NCBI GenBank assembly: GCA_947497085.1
Contig: CANMFE010000004.1
Location: 1-64,000, forward strand
Reading direction: 5' to 3'
DNA length: 64,000 nt
Origin: an uncultured Sphingomonadaceae bacterium
Lineage (GTDB): Bacteria; Pseudomonadota; Alphaproteobacteria; Sphingomonadales; Sphingomonadaceae
Position numbers and translations under genes: made by a program. Every line of letters starts with the position of its first letter. The first letter of the stretch is position 1. A model generated the notes under the pieces. The model was given only the letters and a program-made list of their open reading frames with translations. It was not told where the DNA came from and searched no databases. Shown here one piece after another: positions 10,332-19,015 of this stretch.

Positions 10332-11240
10332 ATGTCAGATTCTTCATCCAGTAATGAACAGCCGCGTTTTGAGCTGAACGGCCCCATGGGCGACTATGAC
10401 AAGCGCACGACGCATATTCGGGGCGATCTGGCTGATATCAAACTGGCCGGAAAACTGTTCGCGCCGCATTATGTTGTGCCGCAGCCGCGCAGCTGTGTGA
10501 TCGCGACGGCGACCATGCATGAATTGCCGATGGGCGACGCCAGGGCAGTCTCGCAGCTTGTCCACGGAGAGACCTTCGCGGTTCTGGATATTTCCGGCGA
10601 ATGGGCCTGGGGTTTTGGCACACATGATGACTATCTGGGTTACGTAAGATTATCCGCACTTGGGCAAGAAACGGAAACCAGCCATGTCGTGGATACGCGC
10701 GCGGCGCTGATATTTGCGCAGCCTGATATCAAATCGGCCTTGCTGGAACGCCTGCCCATGGGCGCGCGGCTTAAATGTACCGCGATGGAAGGCGAAGATG
10801 CCAATCCTGCATTTCTGAAAACCGACAAAGGCTATGTGCATGTACGGCATGTATCTGAACTTGGTTCCGTACAGGGCAGTTCGGTGGATATTGCACGCAA
10901 GTTCATGGGTGCGCCCTATGTCTGGGGTGGACGCAGTGGCGATGGTCTCGACTGTTCGGGGCTGGTGCAGATGGTGCTGGGTATGAAAGGTATCAAAGCC
11001 CCGCGCGACAGCGACCAGCAAATGGCGGCGCTTGGCCATGATGTACATGAAGGCGAAACCCTGCAAGCCGGTGATCTCATATTCTTTCCCGGCCATGTCG
11101 GGATCATGACGGACAGTGAAAACATGATTCATGCCAATGCGCATTGGATGCAGGTCGCGGAAGAACCGCTTGCTGATGTTGTCGCCCGCTTCCCTGATGA
11201 TGTGGAGCAGCCGGTTCTGGCGCGCAAGCGCCTTGCCTGA
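10332..11240 (+). CDS. NlpC/P60 family cysteine peptidase with SH3-like N-terminal region
   Basis: The C-terminal third is an NlpC/P60 domain: the catalytic cysteine is in GLDCSGLV (about residue 207), preceded by APYVWGGRS, with histidines in GHVGIM and MIHANA. This family cleaves peptide stems of peptidoglycan, usually D-gamma-glutamyl-diamino acid bonds. The N-terminal two thirds, with segments such as EWAWGFGTHDDYLGYV and GYVHVRHVSEL, looks like bacterial SH3 domains that bind wall peptides. No signal peptide is evident, so the protein may act on recycled muropeptides in the cytoplasm or be exported in an unrecognised way. Its TGA stop overlaps the argC start by one base (TGATG at 11238-11242), implying translational coupling. 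Confidence 0.92.
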   Translation: MSDSSSSNEQPRFELNGPMGDYDKRTTHIRGDLADIKLAGKLFAPHYVVPQPRSCVIATATMHELPMGDARAVSQLVHGETFAVLDISGEWAWGFGTHDDYLGYVRLSALGQETETSHVVDTRAALIFAQPDIKSALLERLPMGARLKCTAMEGEDANPAFLKTDKGYVHVRHVSELGSVQGSSVDIARKFMGAPYVWGGRSGDGLDCSGLVQMVLGMKGIKAPRDSDQQMAALGHDVHEGETLQAGDLIFFPGHVGIMTDSENMIHANAHWMQVAEEPLADVVARFPDDVEQPVLARKRLA

Positions 11241-12178
11241 TGGCGATTTCGGTTTTTATTGATGGTGCTGCGGGAACCACCGGCCTTGAAATAGGCGAGC
11301 GGCTGGCCGGACGGGCGGATATCTCGTTGATCCGGCTGGATGACAGTCTGCGCAAGGACACGCAAGCCCGCGCAGAAGCGATGAACGATAGTGATTTTGT
11401 CATTCTGTGCCTGCCCGACGATGCCGCGCGTGATGCCATGACGCTCATACGCAACGAGCATGTGCGCGTTATCGATGCATCCAGCGCACACCGCGTTGTG
11501 CCGGGCTGGACCTATGGCTTTGCCGAAATGCATGAGGGGCAGAGGCAGGCTATTGGCAATAGCTGGCGGGTGTCCAATCCCGGCTGTTATCCGACTGGCT
11601 TTCTCGCGCTTGTTTCGCCGCTTGTGGAACGGGGCCTATTGCCCGCTCGTCATGGATATACGGTCAATGCCGTGTCGGGCTATTCAGGCGGCGGTAATGC
11701 CCTGATAGATCGCTTTCGGGTGCAGGAGCCCGATATCGGTTTTCGCACCTATGCGCTCGATATGGCACATAAACATCTTGCGGAAATGCAGGTGCATGCC
11801 GGGCTTGACCGTGCGCCTTTATTTGCACCGTCAGTCGTGCGTGCCATGCGCGGGATGATGGTCGAAGTGCCGCTATTCCTTGATAGTGAGGCAGGTTTTG
11901 CCAGCGCCCGAGAATTGCACGATGCGCTGCGCGCACATTATCTGGGCGAACCTTTGGTCAATGTCATGCCAATGGAAGATGCGCCGGCAGAAATCCTGCT
12001 GTCCGAAAATGCGGCACCCAGCGATGCGCTCACGCTGCATGTGCATGCCAGCGCGGATGGTTCACAGGCGCGGCTGATCGCGATGCTCGACAATCTGGGC
12101 AAGGGTGCCAGCGGGGCAGCTGTTCAGAACCTGAATATTATGGCCGGACTGGATGAACTTGCGGGTTTGAGGGTTTAG
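11240..12178 (+). CDS. argC: N-acetyl-gamma-glutamyl-phosphate reductase (ArgC, short type)
   Basis: ArgC makes N-acetylglutamate semialdehyde by NADPH-dependent reduction in arginine biosynthesis. The N-terminus has the nucleotide-binding GAAGTTGLEIG, and the catalytic cysteine is in SNPGCYPTG (about residue 115), followed by VNAVSGYSGGG. At 312 residues it belongs to the shorter (type 2) ArgC group common in alphaproteobacteria. It is coupled to the NlpC/P60 gene by a one-base stop/start overlap. Its 3' end overlaps the convergent GNAT gene by four bases. Confidence 0.95.
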   Translation: MAISVFIDGAAGTTGLEIGERLAGRADISLIRLDDSLRKDTQARAEAMNDSDFVILCLPDDAARDAMTLIRNEHVRVIDASSAHRVVPGWTYGFAEMHEGQRQAIGNSWRVSNPGCYPTGFLALVSPLVERGLLPARHGYTVNAVSGYSGGGNALIDRFRVQEPDIGFRTYALDMAHKHLAEMQVHAGLDRAPLFAPSVVRAMRGMMVEVPLFLDSEAGFASARELHDALRAHYLGEPLVNVMPMEDAPAEILLSENAAPSDALTLHVHASADGSQARLIAMLDNLGKGASGAAVQNLNIMAGLDELAGLRV

Positions 12179-12624
12179 GTTTCAGACCCATCTTCAATAG
12201 CTAGGTTTTTGGTAAGATAGTGGGAGGCATAACCCTTTGGGCGGTCGTTCAAAGTAGCGATATGCTCATATCCATTCTTCTCGTAAAACGGCTTCGCCTG
12301 CCAGCTGGTTGTTTCCACAAAAGCGTTTTCACATTTCTGTTCAACAGCAAAAACCTCGGCTGATGTTATCAGTTCTTTTCCGATTCCTTTACCGCGGCAC
12401 TCTTCTGATAACCACAAAAGCTCAATATGCAGTGTATTCCAAAAACACGTCGCGCGAATCCCGCCTATAATTTTATGCGCATCATCCCTGGCAAAAACGA
12501 AAAACTTTTTTTCATCTTCATTTGGTTCCAGATCAGGTATTTTCGAAAAATTATAATCGACTATTCCCTGACTTAATATATCGGAATCTGCTTCGGAAGG
12601 GTTTGCAATGATTTCTATATTCAT
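12175..12624 (-). CDS. GNAT family N-acetyltransferase
   Basis: This is a 149-residue single-domain GNAT protein. The acetyl-CoA pyrophosphate-binding loop is RGKGIG (residues 77-82), preceded by the beta-strand IELLWLSEECRG and followed by the late motif AKPFYEKNGYE. The substrate (small molecule or protein N-terminus) cannot be told. The gene is visibly more A+T-rich than its neighbours and uses many AAA and TTT codons, consistent with recent acquisition. It is convergent with argC and overlaps its last four bases. Confidence 0.9.
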   Translation of the reverse strand: MNIEIIANPSEADSDILSQGIVDYNFSKIPDLEPNEDEKKFFVFARDDAHKIIGGIRATCFWNTLHIELLWLSEECRGKGIGKELITSAEVFAVEQKCENAFVETTSWQAKPFYEKNGYEHIATLNDRPKGYASHYLTKNLAIEDGSET

Positions 12625-12679
12625 AGTTTACCCTTCCAATTGCATGCGCGTGTTCAGTGCCAGCGTGCTAGCGTCAATG

Positions 12680-13858
12680 TCAGAAAAACGCCTGCAAACC
12701 CGTCTGCGCACGCCCCAGAATGAGCGCGTGTACATCATGTGCACCTTCATAGGTATTGACCGTTTCCAGGTTTACCATGTGGCGCATCACCTGATATTCC
12801 TCGCTGATGCCATTACCGCCATGCATGTCACGCGCCATGCGCGCAATATCGAGCGCCTTGCCGCAATTATTGCGCTTCACGATTGAGATCATTTCCGGCG
12901 CAAAGCGGTTTTCATCCATCAGGCGGCCAACACGCAGGGAACCCTGCAGGCCAAGCACAATGTCGGTCTGCATATCGGCGAGCTTTTTCTGATAAAGCTG
13001 TGTCTGTGCGAGCGGGCGGCCAAATTGCTTGCGGTCCAGGCCATATTGCCGCGCGGCGTGCCAGCAGAATTCGGCCGCGCCCATCGCGCCCCAGCTAATG
13101 CCGTAACGGGCACGGTTGAGGCAACCAAAGGGGCCTTTCAAACCTTCTACACCATCCAGCAGGTTTTCTTCCGGCACCTCGACTTCGTCCATCTGGATCA
13201 TGCCGGTAGTGGATGCGCGCAGACTGAGCTTGCCTTCGATTTTCGGGGCGCTCAGGCCTTTCATGCCTTTTTCGAGGATAAAGCCCTTGATCGCGCCATC
13301 ATGCGCGTCGGACTTGGCCCAGACCACGAAGACATCTGCGAAAGGTGAATTGGAAATCCACGTTTTCGAGCCGCTCAGCACATAGCCGCCATCGGCTTTC
13401 TTCGCGCGCGTCTTCATACCGCCAGGGTCGCTGCCCGCGTCGGGTTCGGTTAGCCCGAAACAGCCGATCAGTTCGCCTGACGACAGGCCCGGCAGGTATT
13501 TTTCGCGCTGGGCGTCATTGCCGTATGCATTGATTGGATGAATGACGAGCGAGCTTTGCACCGACATCATCGACCGGTAGCCACTGTCGACCCGCTCCAC
13601 TTCACGTGCGATCAAGCCATAGGCGACATAGGATGCTTCCGCTCCGCCATATTGTTCGGGCAGTGTCGCGCCAAGCAGTCCGGCCTGGCCCATAAGCGGG
13701 AAAAGTTCCGGTGCAGAGACTTCGTCACGATACGCCTCAATGACACGTGGCTGCAATTCGCCCTGTGCGAAGGCAGCGGCGCTGTCCTTGATAAGGCGCT
13801 CGTCTTCGGTCAGCTGGTCGTCAAGGAGAAAGGGGTCGTCCCATTGGAAAGGGGTCAT
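12680..13858 (-). CDS. gcdH: Acyl-CoA dehydrogenase, glutaryl-CoA dehydrogenase type
   Basis: This FAD enzyme family oxidises and decarboxylates glutaryl-CoA to crotonyl-CoA in lysine/tryptophan breakdown. Acyl-CoA dehydrogenase hallmarks are [13 protein letters not shown] and [15 protein letters not shown] in the middle domain, [12 protein letters not shown], and the C-terminal segment [19 protein letters not shown] carrying the catalytic glutamate in the YEG context typical of GcdH. I chose the ATG at 13858 (392 residues) because a clear ribosome binding site, CGGAG, lies seven bases upstream. A GTG at 13891 in the same frame would add 11 residues but lacks such a site. A long perfect hairpin lies upstream at 13949-14036. 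Confidence 0.93.
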   Translation of the reverse strand: MTPFQWDDPFLLDDQLTEDERLIKDSAAAFAQGELQPRVIEAYRDEVSAPELFPLMGQAGLLGATLPEQYGGAEASYVAYGLIAREVERVDSGYRSMMSVQSSLVIHPINAYGNDAQREKYLPGLSSGELIGCFGLTEPDAGSDPGGMKTRAKKADGGYVLSGSKTWISNSPFADVFVVWAKSDAHDGAIKGFILEKGMKGLSAPKIEGKLSLRASTTGMIQMDEVEVPEENLLDGVEGLKGPFGCLNRARYGISWGAMGAAEFCWHAARQYGLDRKQFGRPLAQTQLYQKKLADMQTDIVLGLQGSLRVGRLMDENRFAPEMISIVKRNNCGKALDIARMARDMHGGNGISEEYQVMRHMVNLETVNTYEGAHDVHALILGRAQTGLQAFF

Positions 13859-13948
13859 ATAAAGCTCCGTATTTTGCAGGGGCAATGCCACGTGAAGTGA
13901 ATGGTTTCAATGCCTGAGTTTTGATTTGGCTCACTCTCGTTCGCAATT

Positions 13949-14036
13949 CGGCACCAGCCCGCTCCCCCTCCCAACCTCCCGATAATGTATCCTGTTAGTA
14001 TATCGGGAGGTTGGGAGGGGGAGCGGGCTGGTGCCG
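13949..14036. repeat. Family I long palindrome, copy 1
   Basis: The left arm 13949-13984 and right arm 14001-14036 are perfect 36-base inverted repeats around a 16-base A+T-rich loop. The inner core CCTCCCAACCTCCCGATA (18 bases of the left arm) recurs in a second hairpin at 48730-48761. The element lies between cysQ and gcdH, both read on the minus strand. It could act as a terminator or attenuator, although no T-run follows, or it may be a dispersed REP-like element. Confidence 0.9.
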
Positions 14037-14055
14037 CCCCATGGCCGCGAGGCGA

Positions 14056-14868
14056 TCAAGCTAAAACCGGCTCAACATCGCCATAGACGATAAAATGGGG
14101 GTTGTCATAGCCGCGTTCGGCCTTGTTATAGGTGAGATGTTCACCGGTCTCGGTCAGCACCTTGCCGCCCGCAGCCTGTACAACGGCATGTCCCGCTGCC
14201 GTGTCCCATTCCATGGTGCGGCCCATGCGTGGATAGATATCGGCTTCTCCAGCGGCCACCAGACAGAATTTGAGCGAGGAGCCGGCGGATTTGAGTTCAC
14301 CAACCGGGAATTTTTCAAGGAATGCATCGGTCTCAGGGGTGCGGTGTGATCGCGATGCGACGGCGGCTAGCTGGGCAGGGGCCTTGCGTATGGTAATGGG
14401 GCGGCGCGCACCTTCATCTGGCACTGCGCTGCCCGGCTCCGCCTCACAGCGCCAGGCACCTGCCACACCTTCGGCAACATAGAGCATTTCAAGCGCGGGC
14501 GCATACACCACACCGCGTACCGGCATACCGTTTTCGATAATAGCGATATTGACGGTAAAATCCGTGCGGCGGTTTATGAATTCACGTGTGCCATCAAGCG
14601 GATCGACACAGGCGAACAGATTGTCCAGCTCGGGTATTTTGCCTTCTGAGGCAGATTCCTCTGCCAGAACGGGGAGGTCAGGCGCATATTCTTTCAGCCG
14701 CGCAAGGATAAGCGCCTCTGCTTTCTGATCGGCTTCGGTGACAGGGGAATCATCGCCTTTCTGGCCGACTTCAAACCCGCGATCGTAAATCTGCATGATA
14801 AGCGCGCCCGCATCCAGGGCAATATCTGCCAGCACGTCGCCAGTCAGTCTTGATGCAGCATTTGTCAC
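14056..14868 (-). CDS. cysQ: 3'(2'),5'-bisphosphate nucleotidase CysQ
   Basis: This 270-residue Mg2+-dependent phosphatase of the inositol monophosphatase superfamily probably hydrolyses adenosine 3',5'-bisphosphate from sulphate assimilation. Metal-binding motifs are the EE pair at 70-71, DPLDGT at residues 89-94, and the C-terminal EWDTAAGHAV, which together define the fold. SPVTEADQKAE near the start is the usual CysQ segment. It is followed by the family I hairpin and then gcdH on the same strand, and is divergent from gloB. Confidence 0.93.
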   Translation of the reverse strand: MTNAASRLTGDVLADIALDAGALIMQIYDRGFEVGQKGDDSPVTEADQKAEALILARLKEYAPDLPVLAEESASEGKIPELDNLFACVDPLDGTREFINRRTDFTVNIAIIENGMPVRGVVYAPALEMLYVAEGVAGAWRCEAEPGSAVPDEGARRPITIRKAPAQLAAVASRSHRTPETDAFLEKFPVGELKSAGSSLKFCLVAAGEADIYPRMGRTMEWDTAAGHAVVQAAGGKVLTETGEHLTYNKAERGYDNPHFIVYGDVEPVLA

Positions 14869-14948
14869 TTGACGACTCCTTAGCCTTTAACCCGGTTCGC
14901 CCTTCTGTTATTGCCAAAGCAGTATAATGCAAGCGCAAAGGTCCATTT

Positions 14949-15713
14949 ATGCCGATAGAAATCCATCAATTTCCCTGCCTTTCCGATAATTACGGCTTTC
15001 TGGCCCATGACCCGGCAAGCGGGGAGACTGCAGCGATTGATACGCCCGATGCCGGTGAATACCTGCGGCAGGCAGAGAGCAAAGGCTGGACCATCACACA
15101 GATATGGAACACGCACTGGCATCCCGACCATGCCGGCGGCAATCTGGCGATCAAGGAAGCGACGGGATGCACCATCACGGCGCCTGACGGTGAAGGCGGG
15201 AAAATTGCTGGTGTGGACCGCGCGGTCAAGACGGGTGACCATGTCATGCTGGGCAATATACAGGCGGATGTGATGGATGTTGCCGGGCATACGCTGGGCC
15301 ATATTGCCTACCATCTGCCATCCGAGCAGGTTGCTTTTGTTGGTGATTCCATTTTTGCATTGGGCTGCGGGCGGATGTTTGAAGGGACGCCGCAAATGAT
15401 GTGGGACAGCCTGAAACGTATCCGCGCATTGCCGCCCGAAACGGTGCTTTATTGTGCGCATGAATATACGCTCGCCAATGCTGCGTTTGCTGAAAGCGTT
15501 GATCCCGAAAATCCGGCATTGCGCGGCTATGTGAAGGATATTCGTGACAAGCGTGCCCGCGATGAATGGACCGTGCCGACACGGCTGCGCAGGGAAATTG
15601 CAGCCAATCCTTTCCTGCGCGCGGATGACCCCGCGCTGCAACAGGCCATGGGTCATGCGGGTGACGCAGTGGCCACATTTGCAGCTATTCGCACGGCAAA
15701 GGACAATTTCTAA
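14949..15713 (+). CDS. gloB: Hydroxyacylglutathione hydrolase (glyoxalase II)
   Basis: This metallo-beta-lactamase-fold thioesterase hydrolyses S-lactoylglutathione to lactate and glutathione, completing methylglyoxal detoxification. The binuclear metal motif THWHPDH is at 55-61. Further ligand segments are GHTLGHIAYH, FVGDSIFALGCGRMFEG and CAHEYTLANA. The length of 254 residues is normal for GloB. The start at 14949 is supported by AAAGG eight bases upstream. Glyoxalase I is not in the window. Confidence 0.95.
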   Translation: MPIEIHQFPCLSDNYGFLAHDPASGETAAIDTPDAGEYLRQAESKGWTITQIWNTHWHPDHAGGNLAIKEATGCTITAPDGEGGKIAGVDRAVKTGDHVMLGNIQADVMDVAGHTLGHIAYHLPSEQVAFVGDSIFALGCGRMFEGTPQMMWDSLKRIRALPPETVLYCAHEYTLANAAFAESVDPENPALRGYVKDIRDKRARDEWTVPTRLRREIAANPFLRADDPALQQAMGHAGDAVATFAAIRTAKDNF

Positions 15714-15828
15714 TTCGTGCAAGCATCGCGGCATAATGCAGCGGTAACCTGTCCTGTTTCGGTACAGTGCCGCTGTTAACCATAAATAACAGTATCTTAT
15801 ATAGTGAAGATTCGGTTAATATGCGTGC

Positions 15829-16017
15829 ATGAAAAACGCTAAAACATATAATTTGTCGCATTCGGGTCATGACTTTCGCCGCGCTCTTCCAAATACGGTT
15901 CTGCATGTCGAACCCGAGGCGCAGCCAGAGCAAACCGGCTGGACAAGCGATGACAGCCGCCTCTTTTTCATGAGTTTTGTGACATTTTTCCTGGCGATAA
16001 CGGCCTTTATTTCCTAA
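15829..16017 (+). CDS. Small hypothetical protein with one C-terminal membrane segment
   Basis: This 62-residue protein has a polar N-terminal half and a hydrophobic C-terminal helix (about 45-61) rich in Phe (FFMSFVTFFLAITAFIS), the pattern of a tail-anchored small membrane protein. It sits alone between gloB and the convergent lplT-like gene. The ribosome binding site is weak. I do not recognise a family; a chance ORF is possible, but the amino-acid composition and absence of an overlapping gene favour a real one. Confidence 0.6.
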   Translation: MKNAKTYNLSHSGHDFRRALPNTVLHVEPEAQPEQTGWTSDDSRLFFMSFVTFFLAITAFIS

Positions 16018-16035
16018 GCCGCGCGCCTGCTACGA

Positions 16036-17373
16036 TCAGTGATCGATTTTTTCAAGGAACATGGCGGGTTCATCATCACACGCTTTGTGCAATATCCAGC
16101 CAAGATACGCTGAAAACAAACACATTCCGGCAACCAGTATCAGCAACCCGGTGGTCGTTACACCGACGAATCCAAGTGCAGATGCCGTGAGCGAACCCAG
16201 CACCATGCAGCCGGAATTAACGACATTGTTGGCGGCAATGGTACGTCCTGTTTCGCTGATATCGACGGTCGTCGTCAGAAATGCATATAGCGGCACCACA
16301 AACATACCGCCGGTAATGGCAATGCCCGCCAGCGCTGCAATGATAAACCAGCTATGCTTGAAGCTGATAAACTCCCAGAAATCATAAAGCTGCCCTTCCG
16401 GCAGACCCTGCCAGCCAAGGCACAGGAAATAAAGCAGCAATGCAAAACAACCCATGGCTATCACGCTGATAGGGGCAAATCGCGCTGATACCTTGCTTTT
16501 TAAGATCAGGTTGATGAGCACCGAACCTATGGCAATACCGATGGAGAATACGCCCAAAACGCCAGTGGCAACACTGGGGTCAGCCGTCAGGACATTTTTG
16601 ACCAAGGGCGGGAACAGGATGATTAGCACTGCGCCGATCGTCCAGAAAAAGCTGATGGCAATAATGGCCAGAAATACCGTGCGGTTTTTCATTGTCGCAC
16701 GGATAAGGTTATAGGACGCACGGATGATATTATAATCGATCTTTTCACGTGCCATTTGCGGCGGTGCTGCGGGGATTTGCCGGGCAGATATCCAGCCAGC
16801 TATGGCAACGAGCAGAACGGCACCTGCTGCCAGTTTCGGATCATATTCCCCAGGTGTGGTTTCGGTGGCATAGACCAGTGCCCCGCCCAGTATCGTGCCG
16901 CCCAATATGGCAATATAGGTTCCCGCCTCGACCAGCCCAGTGCCGGCCAGCACTTCTTCTTTTTGAAGGTGCTGGGGCAGGATGGCGTATTTGATCGGTC
17001 CAAAAAATGTCGATTGCAACCCCAAAAGGAACAGGGCGGTGAGCATCAGCGGGATATTTTCGTATATCAGGCCAATGCCACCGACAATGGCAAGCAAGAT
17101 CTCGATATTCTTGACCAGGCGGCTGATCTTTGCCTTGTCAAAATTATCCGCAAGCTGTCCCGCCAAGGCAGAGAAGAGAAAGAATGGCAGGATGAAAAGT
17201 CCCGAGGAAACCGCGCTGAACTGCGCTTCCTGAAGCGGGTCGTTGTAAATGCCGTAAACGACCAGAATCAGCATCGAAAATTTGAAAAGATTGTCATTAA
17301 AGGCGCCCAGCAACTGGGTTATAAATATCGGCAGGAACCTCCTTTTGTTAAGGAGAGAAATTGCTGATGACAT
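16036..17373 (-). CDS. lplT: LplT-like lysophospholipid transporter (MFS)
   Basis: A 445-residue, mostly hydrophobic protein with about 12 predicted membrane helices. The N-terminal signature QLLGAFNDNLFKFSM and the loop LADNFDKAKISRLVKNIE match the MFS branch that flips lysophospholipids across the inner membrane for re-acylation. In many bacteria this domain is fused to an acyltransferase (Aas). Here it stands alone and no acyltransferase partner is nearby. The start at 17373 has AAAAGG upstream. It is divergent from pgsA, so two membrane-lipid genes share the intergenic region. Confidence 0.87.
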   Translation of the reverse strand: MSSAISLLNKRRFLPIFITQLLGAFNDNLFKFSMLILVVYGIYNDPLQEAQFSAVSSGLFILPFFLFSALAGQLADNFDKAKISRLVKNIEILLAIVGGIGLIYENIPLMLTALFLLGLQSTFFGPIKYAILPQHLQKEEVLAGTGLVEAGTYIAILGGTILGGALVYATETTPGEYDPKLAAGAVLLVAIAGWISARQIPAAPPQMAREKIDYNIIRASYNLIRATMKNRTVFLAIIAISFFWTIGAVLIILFPPLVKNVLTADPSVATGVLGVFSIGIAIGSVLINLILKSKVSARFAPISVIAMGCFALLLYFLCLGWQGLPEGQLYDFWEFISFKHSWFIIAALAGIAITGGMFVVPLYAFLTTTVDISETGRTIAANNVVNSGCMVLGSLTASALGFVGVTTTGLLILVAGMCLFSAYLGWILHKACDDEPAMFLEKIDH

Positions 17374-17392
17374 ATATGATACCTTTTATGGC

Positions 17393-17477
17393 CTACCCCT
17401 GCCCAATGGGGTAGCCGTTTCATGGCATGCCGCCAAGGGAAGATTTTCTGCAGACATTATGTTTCGCAGAAGGCGGC
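17393..17477. other. Two hairpins in the lplT/pgsA divergent region
   Basis: One stem is CTACCCC (17393-17399) with GGGGTAG (17408-17414). A second, two-tier stem pairs GCCGCC (17429-17434) with GGCGGC (17472-17477) outside TTCTGC (17446-17451) with GCAGAA (17466-17471). They lie upstream of the preferred pgsA start and could form a structured 5' leader. No known riboswitch is recognised. Confidence 0.45.
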
Positions 17478-17546
17478 AGCTTCGTTAACAGGATAATTGC
17501 TATGGTAATTCCATTTATGCCTGAATATGGTTATGGCGGGGGAAAT

Positions 17547-18098
17547 ATGCTGACACTGCCAAACATCCTGACGCTCTCACGTATCTTTACCGTACCGGTA
17601 CTGGTTGCGCTATTATGGTGGCCTGACTGGGAAATAGGCTATCTTGCCGCATTTCTTGTTTACTGCCTGATGGGCATCACTGATTATTTTGACGGCTATC
17701 TGGCGCGTTCGCAGGGTACAGTGTCAAAGCTAGGTATTTTTCTGGACCCTATTGCAGATAAAATCATGGTGGCATCAGTCATTCTGATTTTGTGCGCTAA
17801 CCAGAATATTACCGGATGGCATGTTATTGCCGCGCTCATTATTCTGCTGCGTGAGATCACAGTGTCCGGACTGCGCGAATTTCTGGCGGGCTTGCAGGTT
17901 TCAGTGCCGGTATCCAAGCTCGCCAAGTGGAAAACCACGGTGCAACTCATCGCCTTTGGCGGGCTTATATTGGGGGGCGGGCTGCCTGAACATCCATGGA
18001 TCTATGACGCATCGCTGGGCCTGTTATGGCTTGCCGCTTTGCTGACGATCATTACCGGTTGGGATTATTTGCGCGCCGGGCTCAAATATATGGACTAA
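17547..18098 (+). CDS. pgsA: CDP-diacylglycerol--glycerol-3-phosphate 3-phosphatidyltransferase
   Basis: This membrane enzyme commits CDP-diacylglycerol to phosphatidylglycerol and cardiolipin. The CDP-alcohol phosphatidyltransferase motif runs from DYFDGYLAR (46-54) through a glycine at 63 to aspartates at 67 and 71. The chosen ATG at 17547 (183 residues) follows GGGGGA and gives the family's usual length and the typical MLTLPNILTLSRI start. An upstream in-frame ATG at 17427 would add 40 residues with no family resemblance. The 3' end overlaps the convergent oxyR gene by four bases. Confidence 0.94.
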   Translation: MLTLPNILTLSRIFTVPVLVALLWWPDWEIGYLAAFLVYCLMGITDYFDGYLARSQGTVSKLGIFLDPIADKIMVASVILILCANQNITGWHVIAALIILLREITVSGLREFLAGLQVSVPVSKLAKWKTTVQLIAFGGLILGGGLPEHPWIYDASLGLLWLAALLTIITGWDYLRAGLKYMD

Positions 18099-19015
18099 GC
18101 GGCTTTTTCGCCGGCTTTCCAGCCATCACGCAGCAAATCTGCCAGCATTTTGAATTCACTGCCTCGCGGACTGTTTTTCCGCCACACCAGCGCGATATCG
18201 CGCGCTGCGTTTTTGGCAGTAAGTGGGCGCGCAGAAATATCGGTATTGGTCAATATACCGCTATCAATGGCAAGTTTTGGCAGCAATGTGAGGCCCAGGC
18301 CATTATCGACCATCTGCACCAGTGTATGCAGCGATGTCCCGATCATTGTCGCGCTGGCCTGTAATTCCGGGCGATTGCATGCCGCCAGCGCCTGGTCTTT
18401 CAGGCAATGCCCGTCTTCCAGCAGCAAAAGCCGGTTTTCATCAATAAGCTCTGGCTTGATCGTGTCCGGTGGATCACGCGGATCACCCTTGGGAAAGGCG
18501 ACATAAAATTCATCGCTGAACAATATTTCGCTTTCGACATCGCCGCAGGCATAGGGCTGTGCGAGCAACACGCAGTCAACCTGACCATGGTGCAATGATT
18601 CACAAGCTGCGGCGCTGATTTCCTCGCGCAGGAAGAGTTTGAGCTGCGGGCGTTCACGGCGCAGACCGGGCAACAGCTTTGGCAGCAGGAAGGGGGCGAT
18701 GGTTGGAATAACGCTCATCCTGAGTTCTCCAGCGAGTGGCTGTCCCGCAGAGCGTACAATATCATTCAGTTCTTCGGCTTCGCGCAATATGCGGTGCGCT
18801 TTTTCCACCACCAGATTACCGAGCGGGGTGAAGCGCACCACGCGGCGCGTACGTTCAACAAGCGTGACATCCAGGAGGTTTTCCATTTCGCGCAATCCTG
18901 CCGACAGAGTGGATTGAGTCACGAAACAGGATTCGGCCGCACGTCCGAAATGGCCATGCTCTTTCAGCGCTGCCAGATATTGCAACTGTTTGAGAGTCGG
19001 TAAATGGCCGCTCAT
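18095..19015 (-). CDS. oxyR: LysR-family peroxide sensor OxyR
   Basis: This 306-residue LysR regulator has an N-terminal winged helix (LPTLKQLQYLAALKEHGHFG). The effector domain contains LLLLEDGHCLKDQALAAC, which carries cysteines 204 and 213 with the same nine-residue spacing as the redox pair C199/C208 of E. coli OxyR. It is therefore likely to sense hydrogen peroxide by disulphide formation and activate antioxidant genes. Its ATG overlaps the rnd stop codon (ATGA at 19012-19015), so it is translated from an rnd-oxyR message. No catalase or ahpC gene is adjacent. Confidence 0.93.
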   Translation of the reverse strand: MSGHLPTLKQLQYLAALKEHGHFGRAAESCFVTQSTLSAGLREMENLLDVTLVERTRRVVRFTPLGNLVVEKAHRILREAEELNDIVRSAGQPLAGELRMSVIPTIAPFLLPKLLPGLRRERPQLKLFLREEISAAACESLHHGQVDCVLLAQPYACGDVESEILFSDEFYVAFPKGDPRDPPDTIKPELIDENRLLLLEDGHCLKDQALAACNRPELQASATMIGTSLHTLVQMVDNGLGLTLLPKLAIDSGILTNTDISARPLTAKNAARDIALVWRKNSPRGSEFKMLADLLRDGWKAGEKAA

